Part shown: in pieces, positions 16,665 to 24,802 of the stretch
Numbering within the stretch: position 1 is the stretch's first letter
Layout of the letters: each line of letters begins with the position of its first letter
Source: Marinomonas sp. IMCC 4694
GTDB lineage: Bacteria; Pseudomonadota; Gammaproteobacteria; Pseudomonadales; Marinomonadaceae
NCBI RefSeq assembly: GCF_008122525.1
Contig: NZ_VSRV01000001.1
Location: forward strand, 2,976,001-3,040,000
DNA length: 64,000 bases
Direction of reading: 5' to 3'
Translations under genes and position numbers: made by a program
Notes under the pieces: generated by a model
What the model was told of the DNA's origin: nothing
What the model saw: only the letters and a program-made list of their open reading frames with translations
Databases searched by the model: none

Positions 16665-17237
16665 TTATAGGGGAGAGATCCGACCTGTTTTTTTGGCTAA
16701 GGCCTGAACGTCTATTCTACCAGAATGAGGCTTATTTTTGACGACTTCTGGCGGCTGGTTTGCGTACTTTATAGACACGTAATACGTGGTGTTCTGCAGC
16801 TCAATCACAGTACCATCGGTGAAGCGCCATGTTGAACGACCGATACCCTCGTTTAAATGACCCTGAGTAGGTGTACCGTATTTGCCTTCTAATAACTTAC
16901 CTACAGCGCGACGCTTTTCCATACTTTGAACCACACCAGACAAGAGAGCCTCACGAACATAACCCGCTTTGCTTGAATAAATTTCGGCATTCGTCACGCC
17001 TAAAATACCCTCATTTCCCAAGCTATAATTTGTTATACCTTCTTTATAAGAGGGGTAATGGCTCATTCCCATGTCGGTCATCTGTTTTTCTAAACTCGAC
17101 AACATTAAATTATTTAATGGCAACCCAAACAACTCGGCCGCGTGATAAGAGTGCGGCTTCCTCAAGGTTTCCGCTTTTACAATCGTTATCATACACAGTA
17201 CGGTCATTACAAATAATACAAAACCCACTCTTGGCAT
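16665..17237 (-). CDS. Secreted protein of unknown function
   Basis: I do not recognise this 190-residue protein. A signal peptide is clear (residues 1-22, hydrophobic VGFVLFVMTVLCMITIV, likely cleaved after VKA). The mature part is soluble and mixed alpha/beta with segments GKLLEGKYGTPTQG and STWRFTDGTVIELQNTTYYVSIKY that look like a beta-sheet domain. No cysteines occur in the mature part, so no disulfides or lipid anchor. It precedes the DUF3392 gene and is divergent from the uridine kinase-like gene. Confidence 0.75.
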   Translation of the reverse strand: MPRVGFVLFVMTVLCMITIVKAETLRKPHSYHAAELFGLPLNNLMLSSLEKQMTDMGMSHYPSYKEGITNYSLGNEGILGVTNAEIYSSKAGYVREALLSGVVQSMEKRRAVGKLLEGKYGTPTQGHLNEGIGRSTWRFTDGTVIELQNTTYYVSIKYANQPPEVVKNKPHSGRIDVQALAKKTGRISPL

Positions 17238-17364
17238 TCACTCGTTCCTTTGGCGTTTTAGCATTCGGTTTGACAGGCAAAATGAGTCAAACCTGATATA
17301 TAATATCCTATTCTCTTCTTCATAGATGAAAGAAGTATTAAATTATTATTAATCGAGGTAAACA

Positions 17365-17976
17365 ATGGCTCTTGTAATTGGCATTACGGGCGTATCGGGC
17401 AGTGGAAAAAGCCGCCTATGCTCTCTTTTGGCGGAAGGCCAAGACGATAAGATCACCATATTGTGTCAGGACAGCTTTTATAATGGCTGCGGCAGTATCG
17501 ACCCCGACGTGTACAACTTCGATGATTTAAGCTCCCTGGACCTTGAAAGTTTGACATTGGCAATACACAACTGCAAAAACCGCCAACAACCTAACGAGAT
17601 CCCTGTATATGATCATTCTCAACACAAGCGTGTTGGCTATCGTAACCTCGCCGCCACGCACGTGGTGTTAGTAGAAGGGCATATGATGTTCCAAGACGCG
17701 GGCATTCGTGACGCAGTGGATTACTTGCTGTACGTGGATACCGACATGGACATTGCAGTAGTGCGACGATTAAAACGCGACATTGCAGAGCGTGGCCGCG
17801 ATGTGAACGAAGTGACCAGCCGCTATATGCGTCATGTGCGTCAAGCAGCACTGAAAACCATTGATATTCGCAGCAAAGCGGACTTTATTATCCCTAACAA
17901 CAAAAGCTTCACCAATGCCGCTAACTTGTTGCGCAATCACATTGATTATTTACTCAAAGAAAAAGGCGCTAAATAA
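17365..17976 (+). CDS. Uridine kinase-like P-loop phosphotransferase
   Basis: Uridine kinases phosphorylate uridine/cytidine to UMP/CMP. The 203-residue protein has the Walker A loop GVSGSGKS (residues 10-17), the QDSFY segment, YNFDDLSSLD, the substrate-binding PVYDHSQHKR, an acidic strand VVLVEGHMMF and the lid RRLKRDIAERGRDV. All agree with the Udk fold, although PVYDH and LEGH differ from the canonical PVYDF/Y and EGI, so the exact nucleoside or other small-molecule substrate is uncertain. GAGG six bases before the ATG supports the start. It is convergent with dnaJ. Confidence 0.8.
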   Translation: MALVIGITGVSGSGKSRLCSLLAEGQDDKITILCQDSFYNGCGSIDPDVYNFDDLSSLDLESLTLAIHNCKNRQQPNEIPVYDHSQHKRVGYRNLAATHVVLVEGHMMFQDAGIRDAVDYLLYVDTDMDIAVVRRLKRDIAERGRDVNEVTSRYMRHVRQAALKTIDIRSKADFIIPNNKSFTNAANLLRNHIDYLLKEKGAK

Positions 17977-17990
17977 GCGCCTTTCTGTGT
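17962..17990 (+). terminator. Hairpin overlapping the stop codon of the uridine kinase-like gene
   Basis: AAAGGCGCT (17962-17970) pairs with AGCGCCTTT (17975-17983); the loop holds the stop codon region. The downstream T tract is weak, so it may act as a 3' end stabiliser or bidirectional terminator. Confidence 0.6.
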
Positions 17991-18015
17991 TTTACTGTCG
18001 TAAAATCAACCCGCG

Positions 18016-19158
18016 TTACTTTTTGATATCATCAAAAAAACGCTTTACGCCATCAAACCAGCTTTTCTGCTTGGGAGAATGATCCGTACCTTCCCCCATA
18101 CTTTCTGCCAATTCAGTGAACAAGGCTTTTTGACGAGACGTCAAATTCACCGGCGTTTCCACCACTGCCTTACAAATCAAATCGCCCACTGGACCACCAC
18201 GCACAGGCTTAACGCCTTTGTTACGCAAACGGAACAATTTACCCGATTGGCATTCCGCGGTGACTTTTAAGCGCACACGACCATCAAGAGTTGGTACGTC
18301 AATTTCGCCACCTAATGCGGCTGTCGTAAAGCTGATTGGCACTTCGCAGTACAAGTTTGCCCCATCGCGCTCAAATATCGCATGAGGTTTCACCGATACT
18401 TGAACGAACAAGTCACCCGATGGGCCGCCATGAGTTCCAGCTTCGCCTTCACCTGTGAGACGGATACGATCACCCGTATCCACACCGGCAGGGATTTTCA
18501 CACTCAAGGTTTTGTATTCTTGCGTACGACCTTGACCATGACAATCATTACACGGATCAGAAATCACTTTGCCTTGACCATGGCACTCTGGACACGCCTG
18601 TTGAACGGAAAAGAAGCCTTGTGACATACGCACTTGACCCGCGCCACCACAGGTACCACACGTCTTTGGTGAAGAACCTTTTTTTGCACCAGAGCCATCG
18701 CAGGTTTTACAACCGACTAATGTTGGTATACGAATTTTTTCGTCGCATCCCCAAACCGCTTGCTCAAGGTCGAGTTCCAGTGTGTAACGTAAATCTGAAC
18801 CGCGACGGGTACGACTTTGACCGCCACCGCCGCCACCGCCGCCACCGCCAAAAATATCGCCAAACACATCACCAAAGATGTCGCTAAAGCCGCCAGCTCC
18901 GGCTCCGCCGCCGTAACCGCCGCCACCTTGACCGTTTACGCCCTCGTGACCAAATCGGTCATACGCCGCGCGCTTATCTTCAGAAGATAGAATTTCATAG
19001 GCTTCCGCCAATTCTTTGAACTTTTCTAGGGCTTCTGGATTGTCTGGATTTTTGTCTGGATGGTACTTATTCGCTAAAGAACGATAAGCTTTTTTAATGT
19101 CTTTCTTATCCGCGTCTTTGGCAACACCAAGAACGTCGTAATAGTCTCTTTTGCTCAT
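18016..19158 (-). CDS. dnaJ: Chaperone DnaJ (Hsp40)
   Basis: Co-chaperone that delivers clients to DnaK and stimulates its ATPase. In the 380-residue protein the J domain (1-70) carries YHPDKN with the HPD triad, followed by a Gly/Phe-rich linker with a long glycine run (about 76-115), four CxxCxGxG zinc repeats (CKTCDGSG, CGTCGGAG, CPECHGQG, CNDCHGQG) and two C-terminal beta domains. The ATG at 19158 is preferred over one three codons earlier because AGGA is nine bases upstream of it and touches the earlier one. It is the third gene of the grpE-dnaK-dnaJ operon. Confidence 0.98.
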   Translation of the reverse strand: MSKRDYYDVLGVAKDADKKDIKKAYRSLANKYHPDKNPDNPEALEKFKELAEAYEILSSEDKRAAYDRFGHEGVNGQGGGGYGGGAGAGGFSDIFGDVFGDIFGGGGGGGGGGQSRTRRGSDLRYTLELDLEQAVWGCDEKIRIPTLVGCKTCDGSGAKKGSSPKTCGTCGGAGQVRMSQGFFSVQQACPECHGQGKVISDPCNDCHGQGRTQEYKTLSVKIPAGVDTGDRIRLTGEGEAGTHGGPSGDLFVQVSVKPHAIFERDGANLYCEVPISFTTAALGGEIDVPTLDGRVRLKVTAECQSGKLFRLRNKGVKPVRGGPVGDLICKAVVETPVNLTSRQKALFTELAESMGEGTDHSPKQKSWFDGVKRFFDDIKK

Positions 19159-19205
19159 CGCAGGCATTCCTGAATTAAAAGATCTACATTGAAAATGTCT
19201 AAATT

Positions 19206-19246
19206 TATAAATCTGAACGTATAAATCTGAACTTATAAATCTGGAT
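19206..19246. repeat. Three tandem copies of a 14-bp unit between dnaK and dnaJ
   Basis: TATAAATCTGAACG, TATAAATCTGAACT and TATAAATCTGGAT follow one another without gap, 47 bp upstream of the dnaJ start. They are AT-rich and not palindromic. They may be a simple slippage product or affect dnaJ mRNA processing; nothing shows a function. Confidence 0.85.
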
Positions 19247-19281
19247 AACTAACGTATTCATTATGAAAATTTGTAAACAGC

Positions 19282-19306
19282 AAAGCACGGTGCTAAACCG
19301 TGCTTT
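19282..19306 (-). terminator. Hairpin in the dnaK-dnaJ intergenic region
   Basis: AAAGCACGG pairs with CCGTGCTTT around a seven-base loop. It lies 45 bp past the dnaK stop. The T tract after it on the minus strand is short, so partial termination or mRNA stabilisation is more likely than full termination, lowering dnaJ relative to dnaK. Confidence 0.6.
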
Positions 19307-19351
19307 CTGTAAACAGCCCCAACTAAAGGGCTATGAAATAAGGTTTAACGC

Positions 19352-21268
19352 TTATTTTTTGTCGTCTTTGACTTCTTCAAACTCAGCGTCTACTGCGTCG
19401 TCTTGCTTCTGACTCGCTGCGTCACCGGCTGTCGCTTGTGCGCCAGCATCGGCATTAGCATACATCTTTTGAGCCAAAGAGCCTGATGCTTGAGTCAACG
19501 CATTGGTTTTCTCTTCGATCTTCTCTTTGTCGTTAGACGTTAGCGCTTCTTCAAGCTCAGTAATCGCTGTTTCAATCGCTGTTTTCTCTTCTTCTGTTGC
19601 TTTATCGCCCGCATCAACCAGTGTTTTGCGCGTCGCGTGGATCATGCCATCAGCCGTGTTGCGAACTTGTACAAGCTCTTCGAACTTACGATCTTCTTCC
19701 GCGTTGGCTTCCGCGTCTTGAACCATTTTTTCGACTTCTTCATCGCTCAAACCAGAAGAAGACTTGATCACGATAGACTGTTCTTTGCCTGTCGCTTTGT
19801 CTTTCGCCGATACGCTCAAGATACCGTTGGCATCGATGTCGAAGCTTACTTCGATTTGTGGCACACCACGTGGAGCGGGTGGAATGTCAGCCAAGTCGAA
19901 ACGACCCAGTGATTTGTTCTGCGATGCTTGCTTACGCTCACCTTGTAGGGCGTGAATCGTTACCGCATTTTGGTTGTCGTCAGCCGTTGAGAACGTTTGC
20001 GATTTCTTAGTAGGAATCGTGGTGTTTTTCTCGATCAAAGCCGTCATAACGCCACCCATTGTCTCGATACCTAGAGACAGAGGGGTTACGTCTAGAAGCA
20101 ATACGTCTTTTACATCGCCAGACAATACCGCACCTTGGATAGACGCGCCGATCGCAACCGCTTCGTCTGGGTTTACGTCTTTACGTGGCTCTTTACCGAA
20201 GAACTCGGTGACTTTCGCTTGCACAAGCGGCATACGAGTCTGACCACCCACCAAGATAACTTCGTTGATATCAGAAGCGGAAAGCTCAGCGTCTTTTAGT
20301 GCTTGACGGCAAGGCTCAAGCGATTTCAACACAAGCTCTTCAACCAAAGATTCCAATTTAGAGCGTGTCAATTTCACGTTCAAGTGTTTAGGGCCAGAAG
20401 CATCTGCTGTGATGTAAGGCAAGTTCACTTCAGTTTGAGAAGAAGTAGACAATTCAACTTTGGCTTTTTCACCCGCTTCTTTCAAACGCTGTAGTGCCAA
20501 CGGATCGTTGTGCAGATCAATGCCAGACGATTTTTTGAATTCAGACGCTAGGAATTCGATAACGCGCATATCAAAATCTTCACCACCTAGGAAAGTGTCA
20601 CCGTTGGTAGACAATACTTCGAATTGCTTCTCACCATCTACGTCAGCGATTTCGATGATAGAGATATCGAATGTACCACCACCAAGGTCGTATACCGCGA
20701 TCGTAGAATCGCCAGCACTCTTATCAAGACCGTACGCCAACGCCGCCGCTGTTGGCTCGTTGATGATACGCTTTACTTCAAGACCGGCAATTTTACCCGC
20801 ATCTTTCGTGGCTTGACGCTGAGAGTCGTTGAAGTAAGCAGGCACTGTGATAACCGCTTCGGTGACTTTCTCACCTAGGTAATCTTCCGCTGTCTTCTTC
20901 ATTTTTTTCAATACTTCAGCCGAAATTTGTGGTGGCGCTTTTTTGTCGCCCTTCACTTCTACCCAAGCATCGCCGTTGTCTGCTGCAATGATTTTATAAG
21001 GCACCATAGAGATGTCTTTTTGAACAACGTCGTCTTTAAATTTACGACCGATCAAACGCTTAACCGCATACAAGGTATTAGTCGGGTTAGTAACCGCTTG
21101 GCGCTTAGCCGATTGACCGACCAAGACCTCACCGTCTTCCGTAAAAGCAACAATAGAAGGGGTGGTACGATCGCCTTCCGCATTTTCAATTACGCGAGCT
21201 TTTTCGCCATCTAATACAGCAACACAAGAGTTCGTTGTGCCTAAGTCAATACCAATGATTCTACCCAT
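19352..21268 (-). CDS. dnaK: Chaperone DnaK (Hsp70)
   Basis: ATP-driven foldase of the cytosol working with DnaJ and GrpE. The 638-residue protein starts MGRIIGIDLGTTNSCVAVLDG (phosphate loop), and has the IINEPTAAALAYGLD and VYDLGGGTFDISI nucleotide-binding motifs, the linker DVLLLDVTPLSLGIETMGG and the acidic C terminus typical of proteobacterial DnaK, here ending EFEEVKDDKK. The ATG at 21268 is chosen because GGAG lies nine bases upstream and the protein then starts as in E. coli; the in-frame TTG at 21283 overlaps that SD. The gene follows grpE after about 100 bp. Confidence 0.99.
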   Translation of the reverse strand: MGRIIGIDLGTTNSCVAVLDGEKARVIENAEGDRTTPSIVAFTEDGEVLVGQSAKRQAVTNPTNTLYAVKRLIGRKFKDDVVQKDISMVPYKIIAADNGDAWVEVKGDKKAPPQISAEVLKKMKKTAEDYLGEKVTEAVITVPAYFNDSQRQATKDAGKIAGLEVKRIINEPTAAALAYGLDKSAGDSTIAVYDLGGGTFDISIIEIADVDGEKQFEVLSTNGDTFLGGEDFDMRVIEFLASEFKKSSGIDLHNDPLALQRLKEAGEKAKVELSTSSQTEVNLPYITADASGPKHLNVKLTRSKLESLVEELVLKSLEPCRQALKDAELSASDINEVILVGGQTRMPLVQAKVTEFFGKEPRKDVNPDEAVAIGASIQGAVLSGDVKDVLLLDVTPLSLGIETMGGVMTALIEKNTTIPTKKSQTFSTADDNQNAVTIHALQGERKQASQNKSLGRFDLADIPPAPRGVPQIEVSFDIDANGILSVSAKDKATGKEQSIVIKSSSGLSDEEVEKMVQDAEANAEEDRKFEELVQVRNTADGMIHATRKTLVDAGDKATEEEKTAIETAITELEEALTSNDKEKIEEKTNALTQASGSLAQKMYANADAGAQATAGDAASQKQDDAVDAEFEEVKDDKK

Positions 21269-21369
21269 GGTTTGTATCTCCAATAAATTCGTTTGTTCAA
21301 TGATAATTCTGTATTTGGGTACGCTTAAAATTTTTTCAAGCGTCCAGTGTCAAAAAAATGACAGTATTT

Positions 21370-21948
21370 TTAAGCCGCGCTTGAAACCACAACCATAGCA
21401 GGACGAAGTAAGCGACCACTTAGGGTGTAACCCTTCTGCACAACGTCCATAACAGTGTTGGCTTCTAGTGCTGGGTTAGGCACCATCGTAATGGCTTGAT
21501 GCAATTCTGGATTGAACGGTTCGCCATGTGGATCAACGACAAGCACATCGAAACGCGCGAGCGTTTCAAGCAAATCTTTCAACGTTAATTCAACCCCTTC
21601 ACGGACTGAATCGGCTTCGCCTGTAGCCGGAGCAGAGGCCAAGGCGCGCTCAAGGTTATCGGCGACGTTAACGATGGATTTGGCGAATTTTTCCAAACCA
21701 AACTTGTGTGCCTTCTCGACGTCTTGTTCAGCACGACGACGCACGTTTTGAGCGTCGGCATGAGCACGCAATGCGGCTTCTTTATATTGAGCCACTTCTT
21801 CTAATGCTTTCGCCAATTCGTCGTTTTCAATCGCCTCTTCTAGAATACCTTCAGCAGGCTCTAAAATTTCTTCGACGGCGTCGTTTTGCATGTCGCTTTT
21901 CACATCGTGCTCCGTGTCTACATTAGGATTTTTTTGCTGCTCACTCAT
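21370..21948 (-). CDS. grpE: Nucleotide exchange factor GrpE
   Basis: GrpE releases ADP from DnaK. The 192-residue protein has an acidic disordered N terminus (about 1-45), the long dimerising helix (ALRAHADAQNVRRRAEQDVEKAHKFGLEKFAKSIV), and the C-terminal beta-wing domain containing HQAITMVPN and VQKGYTLSGRLLRPAMVVVS, the family signature. It is the first gene of the heat-shock operon and has a sigma-32-like promoter upstream. Confidence 0.98.
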   Translation of the reverse strand: MSEQQKNPNVDTEHDVKSDMQNDAVEEILEPAEGILEEAIENDELAKALEEVAQYKEAALRAHADAQNVRRRAEQDVEKAHKFGLEKFAKSIVNVADNLERALASAPATGEADSVREGVELTLKDLLETLARFDVLVVDPHGEPFNPELHQAITMVPNPALEANTVMDVVQKGYTLSGRLLRPAMVVVSSAA

Positions 21949-21992
21949 TATTTAACTCCAAATTACAGAAACAATTCTTTGCTTGTGCTGGG

Positions 21993-22021
21993 TATATGGG
22001 GTCAGCTTTTAACCTTTCAAC
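21993..22021 (-). promoter_or_regulatory. Sigma-32 (heat-shock) promoter of grpE-dnaK-dnaJ
   Basis: On the minus strand GTTGAAA (-35) and CCCCATATA (-10) are separated by 13 bases, close to the RpoH consensus CTTGAAA-N13/14-CCCCATNTA. It is about 45 bp upstream of the grpE ATG. In the rest of the 397-bp gap (21949-22345) I see only AT-rich sequence and a weak hairpin around 22080-22100. Confidence 0.8.
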
Positions 22022-22345
22022 ACTGTAGACGCATTAAATTTGTGGATTAAATACACAGAGCAACCCCGTCAACTCAACACAACAAAAAAGTTGTTTTTAG
22101 CGTGCTTTGAGAGGCGAAATAAAGTAGCCAAAAGCAGATCGCTGAACCATTTTCTAAGTTCAATTTCATTAAAACGTGAATTATTCAGCCAATCTAAGAA
22201 AAGCGTCCTACTATAAAAGAAGGTAATAGTGCTATTGTGACCACACTAAAATGTAAGCATAGCCGTTTAAAAGCCCTCTTTTTCTCGAAACCGGTTACAC
22301 CGACGATGATCAAAATCACCATTAACAGAATAAGGAAGTGATGCT

Positions 22346-23158
22346 GTGCTAAGCCCAAACAAGATTCTTATCAGAAATAATGTCAATATAATTGGCTCCG
22401 GTGAAACAACGCTTATTCTTGCTCATGGATTTGGCTGTGATCAAAATATGTGGCGTTTTTTAACCCCAGAATTAAGCAAACATTTTACAGTTGTGCTGTT
22501 TGATTATGTGGGTTCTGGCGCATCAGACATTTCTCAATACAGCCCTCAACGTTATCAAAATCTCGAGGGTTACGCGGACGATGTTATTGAAATATGCCAC
22601 GCACTGGAACTGACTAAGGCGATCTTTATCGGGCATTCTGTTAGCAGCATTATCGGTGGCATTGTAGCCACCAAACAACCGTCGCTTATTGCCAAGCTTG
22701 TTATGGTGTGTCCGTCTCCTTGTTTCTTAAACATCCCTCCCGATTATCGGGGTGGGTTTGAGGAAGAAGATCTTTTAGAACTGTTAAATCTAATGGATAA
22801 AAATTACATTGGCTGGGCGAATTATTTGGCGCCTCTTGTTATTGGAAACGCTCATTCTGATGAATTAGTAGGAGAACTGTCCGGTAGTTTTTGCTCCACA
22901 GACCCCATTATTGCGAAGAACTTTGCTGCAGCGACTTTTTTGTCTGACCATCGAGATTTGCTTAAAAACATCCAGCAACCTTCACTCGTATTTCAAAGTC
23001 GCAACGATGCGTTGGCCGCGATATCGGTTGGTGAATTTGTTGCCAACGAAATTCCGAATAGCTCATTAGAAATCATATCGGCTGATGGCCATTGCTTACA
23101 CATGACACATTCTGACAAAATAATTGGCTCCATTTTGAATTACGCGCAACCACAGTGA
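22346..23158 (+). CDS. Alpha/beta hydrolase of the RsbQ type
   Basis: RsbQ is an alpha/beta hydrolase required with the PAS-domain phosphatase RsbP in Bacillus energy-stress signalling. The 270-residue protein shows the RsbQ/DAD2 pattern: RNNVNIIGSG, ILAHGFGCDQNMWRFLTPEL, YVGSGASD, the nucleophile elbow GHSVSSIIG, the SPCFLN-PPDYRGGFE lid segment, the acid in SRNDALAA and the His in DGHCLHMTHSD. The catalytic triad Ser-Asp-His is complete. The GTG start has AAGGA nine bases upstream. The next gene, 12 bp away, encodes PAS-GGDEF, so a sensory pair is inferred. The ligand is unknown. Confidence 0.9.
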   Translation: MLSPNKILIRNNVNIIGSGETTLILAHGFGCDQNMWRFLTPELSKHFTVVLFDYVGSGASDISQYSPQRYQNLEGYADDVIEICHALELTKAIFIGHSVSSIIGGIVATKQPSLIAKLVMVCPSPCFLNIPPDYRGGFEEEDLLELLNLMDKNYIGWANYLAPLVIGNAHSDELVGELSGSFCSTDPIIAKNFAAATFLSDHRDLLKNIQQPSLVFQSRNDALAAISVGEFVANEIPNSSLEIISADGHCLHMTHSDKIIGSILNYAQPQ

Positions 23159-23170
23159 CACAACCATATT

Positions 23171-24100
23171 ATGACAGACCATAATTCTGTAAGGCATGCC
23201 ACCCATCACTCTGCTGACAGGTTCCCAAATGGGGCCTTAATAACCAACGCATCTAGGACGATTATCTATGTAAACGCGTACTTCACAACCGAGTTATTAT
23301 GGCAAACAACGGATATTATTGGTAAAAACCTTGATGTATTGTTTACAAAGCCCTCCAGTATTTTTTTTCAGAGCTACATTGTCCCTACGCTTTCACATGA
23401 GAGAATGTGCGAAGAAATGCAACTCACTATTTTTAACGCTAATGGCAAAAGGATCCCCATTACAGTAAACGCAACCGTTAAAGAAAACGGCTGTATATAC
23501 TGGAGTTTTTTTAATTCATCAAAACGAGACCAGCTCTACGACGAACTGATAAAAGCCCGTGAAAAACTGACCGAAGCATTAGAGAAAGTGAATATACTGG
23601 CCTCCCTTGACGACCTCACGGGGTTGCTAAACAGAAGGGAAATGAAACACAAAAGTGCCCACGCGATTGAAAAAGCCGCATCACAGGGGCAAACAGTCAC
23701 TTTATTGTTGCTGGACATCGATCATTTTAAAAAAATCAATGATTCTTATGGTCATTTAGAAGGTGATAGAGTGTTAATGGCGCTTGGCACCTTACTCAAA
23801 AAATCAATAGAGCAGCAAAATAACATGGAAAAGATGGGCCTTGTTTCTCGTTTTGGCGGCGAAGAATTTTTGATTTTGCTTACCAATATCACCGAAGCTG
23901 ATGCGCTATCGTTTTGCAACCGCTTACATCGCTCAATGGCTGACATTGTTGTTGGCGGTGCTCCTTTAAAAGCCAGCATAGGAGTGAGCACCTTAACACC
24001 TGGTATGACATTCGAAGCTCTGTTCACTCAAGCAGACGGCGCGATGTACCAAGCAAAAGAACGTGGCCGCGACAGGACAGAGATATTTACTAGTGCATAA
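23171..24100 (+). CDS. PAS-GGDEF diguanylate cyclase partnered with RsbQ-like hydrolase
   Basis: Predicted to make c-di-GMP from two GTP. Residues 15-120 form a PAS domain (NGALITNASRTIIYVNAYFTTELL and IIGKNLDVLF), followed by a coiled-coil linker (about 125-150) and a GGDEF domain from DDLTGLLNRREM with the active motif SRFGGEEFLILL. The sequence before GGEEF does not contain the RxxD inhibitory site, so product feedback is probably absent. It is the second gene of a two-gene operon with the RsbQ-like hydrolase, and the PAS domain probably receives that signal (inference). No membrane segment is present. Confidence 0.93.
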   Translation: MTDHNSVRHATHHSADRFPNGALITNASRTIIYVNAYFTTELLWQTTDIIGKNLDVLFTKPSSIFFQSYIVPTLSHERMCEEMQLTIFNANGKRIPITVNATVKENGCIYWSFFNSSKRDQLYDELIKAREKLTEALEKVNILASLDDLTGLLNRREMKHKSAHAIEKAASQGQTVTLLLLDIDHFKKINDSYGHLEGDRVLMALGTLLKKSIEQQNNMEKMGLVSRFGGEEFLILLTNITEADALSFCNRLHRSMADIVVGGAPLKASIGVSTLTPGMTFEALFTQADGAMYQAKERGRDRTEIFTSA

Positions 24101-24209
24101 CCGTTCCTAAAACATAGAAAAATATTCCTATTGTCGGACAAACAGCATTCCCTACTCTGTATATCGCTAAATACCTCCCCCTAAGGGCGGTCTTACGACG
24201 GTCCTAATA

Positions 24210-24619
24210 TCACAATTCACACCGACTTAATGGTGAGTACTGGATTGCTTTCAGCTGCGTTTTCTTTCTTTTAAAATCCAGTTTTTCTGTGACAATCGGC
24301 TTATTTGTTTTAGTCGAAAAAATGATGGGCTTTTTGACCCCATACCAATAACCGCTTTTCGTTGTTCTTTGGTTTTTCCGTAAGTCACCCTGTCGATTCT
24401 GGATCGGTTCACTGGATTGCCGTGAAGATCCGTTTCGACAATCGCAAGATGGTCCGCGTTTAAATCCACACCTAATGGTCCCAGTAGGTAGCTTCCGCGC
24501 AGGCAGAGGAAAAGTACCATTGTGACACTGATTCCATGCCGCTCGGTAACGAATACTTTTTTCGCCCAAACGGATAGTTTCATGGGCAATACAATATTAT
24601 GCATGCCTGTACCGTACAA
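24210..24619 (-). pseudogene. Decayed TnpB-like (IS200/IS605-type) gene fragment
   Basis: Two overlapping minus-strand frames carry pieces of one TnpB-like RuvC nuclease. One frame reads GPLGVDLNADHLAIVETDLHG followed by TYGKTKEQRKAVIG (RuvC-I Asp). After a frameshift the other reads KPIVTEKLDFKRKKTQLKAI (the IEKLDF-type RuvC segment). Both the N- and C-terminal parts of a full TnpB are missing and no TnpA is present, so it is a relic. It lies in the extra segment between grpE and recN. No terminal element structure could be delimited. Confidence 0.7.
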
Positions 24620-24702
24620 TATTGTGTGGAGTAGATTTTAGCCCTCATCTAAACGTCCATAATACAAAAAATCGCTAACAAGGCTTGCCAAAAAACCAAC
24701 AA

Positions 24703-24740
24703 TTACTGTATAAATAACCAGTTACTGTATGAATAACCAG
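24703..24740 (+). promoter_or_regulatory. Two tandem LexA (SOS) boxes upstream of recN
   Basis: TTACTGTATAAATAACCAG and TTACTGTATGAATAACCAG stand head to tail (24703-24721, 24722-24740). Each contains CTGT-N8-CCAG, one base from the LexA consensus CTGT-N8-ACAG. They lie 62 bp and more before recN, as in E. coli where recN carries several LexA sites. Confidence 0.82.
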
Positions 24741-24802
24741 CTAACATGTGAATTATCCGTAAAATACCACTGTGTAAACAGACTCTTTTTTTGGAGCTTT
24801 AT

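Noticed and set aside
22346..22357. ATG at 22341 as start of the RsbQ-like gene
   Set aside because: It is in another frame and stops after three codons; GTG at 22346 has the right frame and SD spacing.
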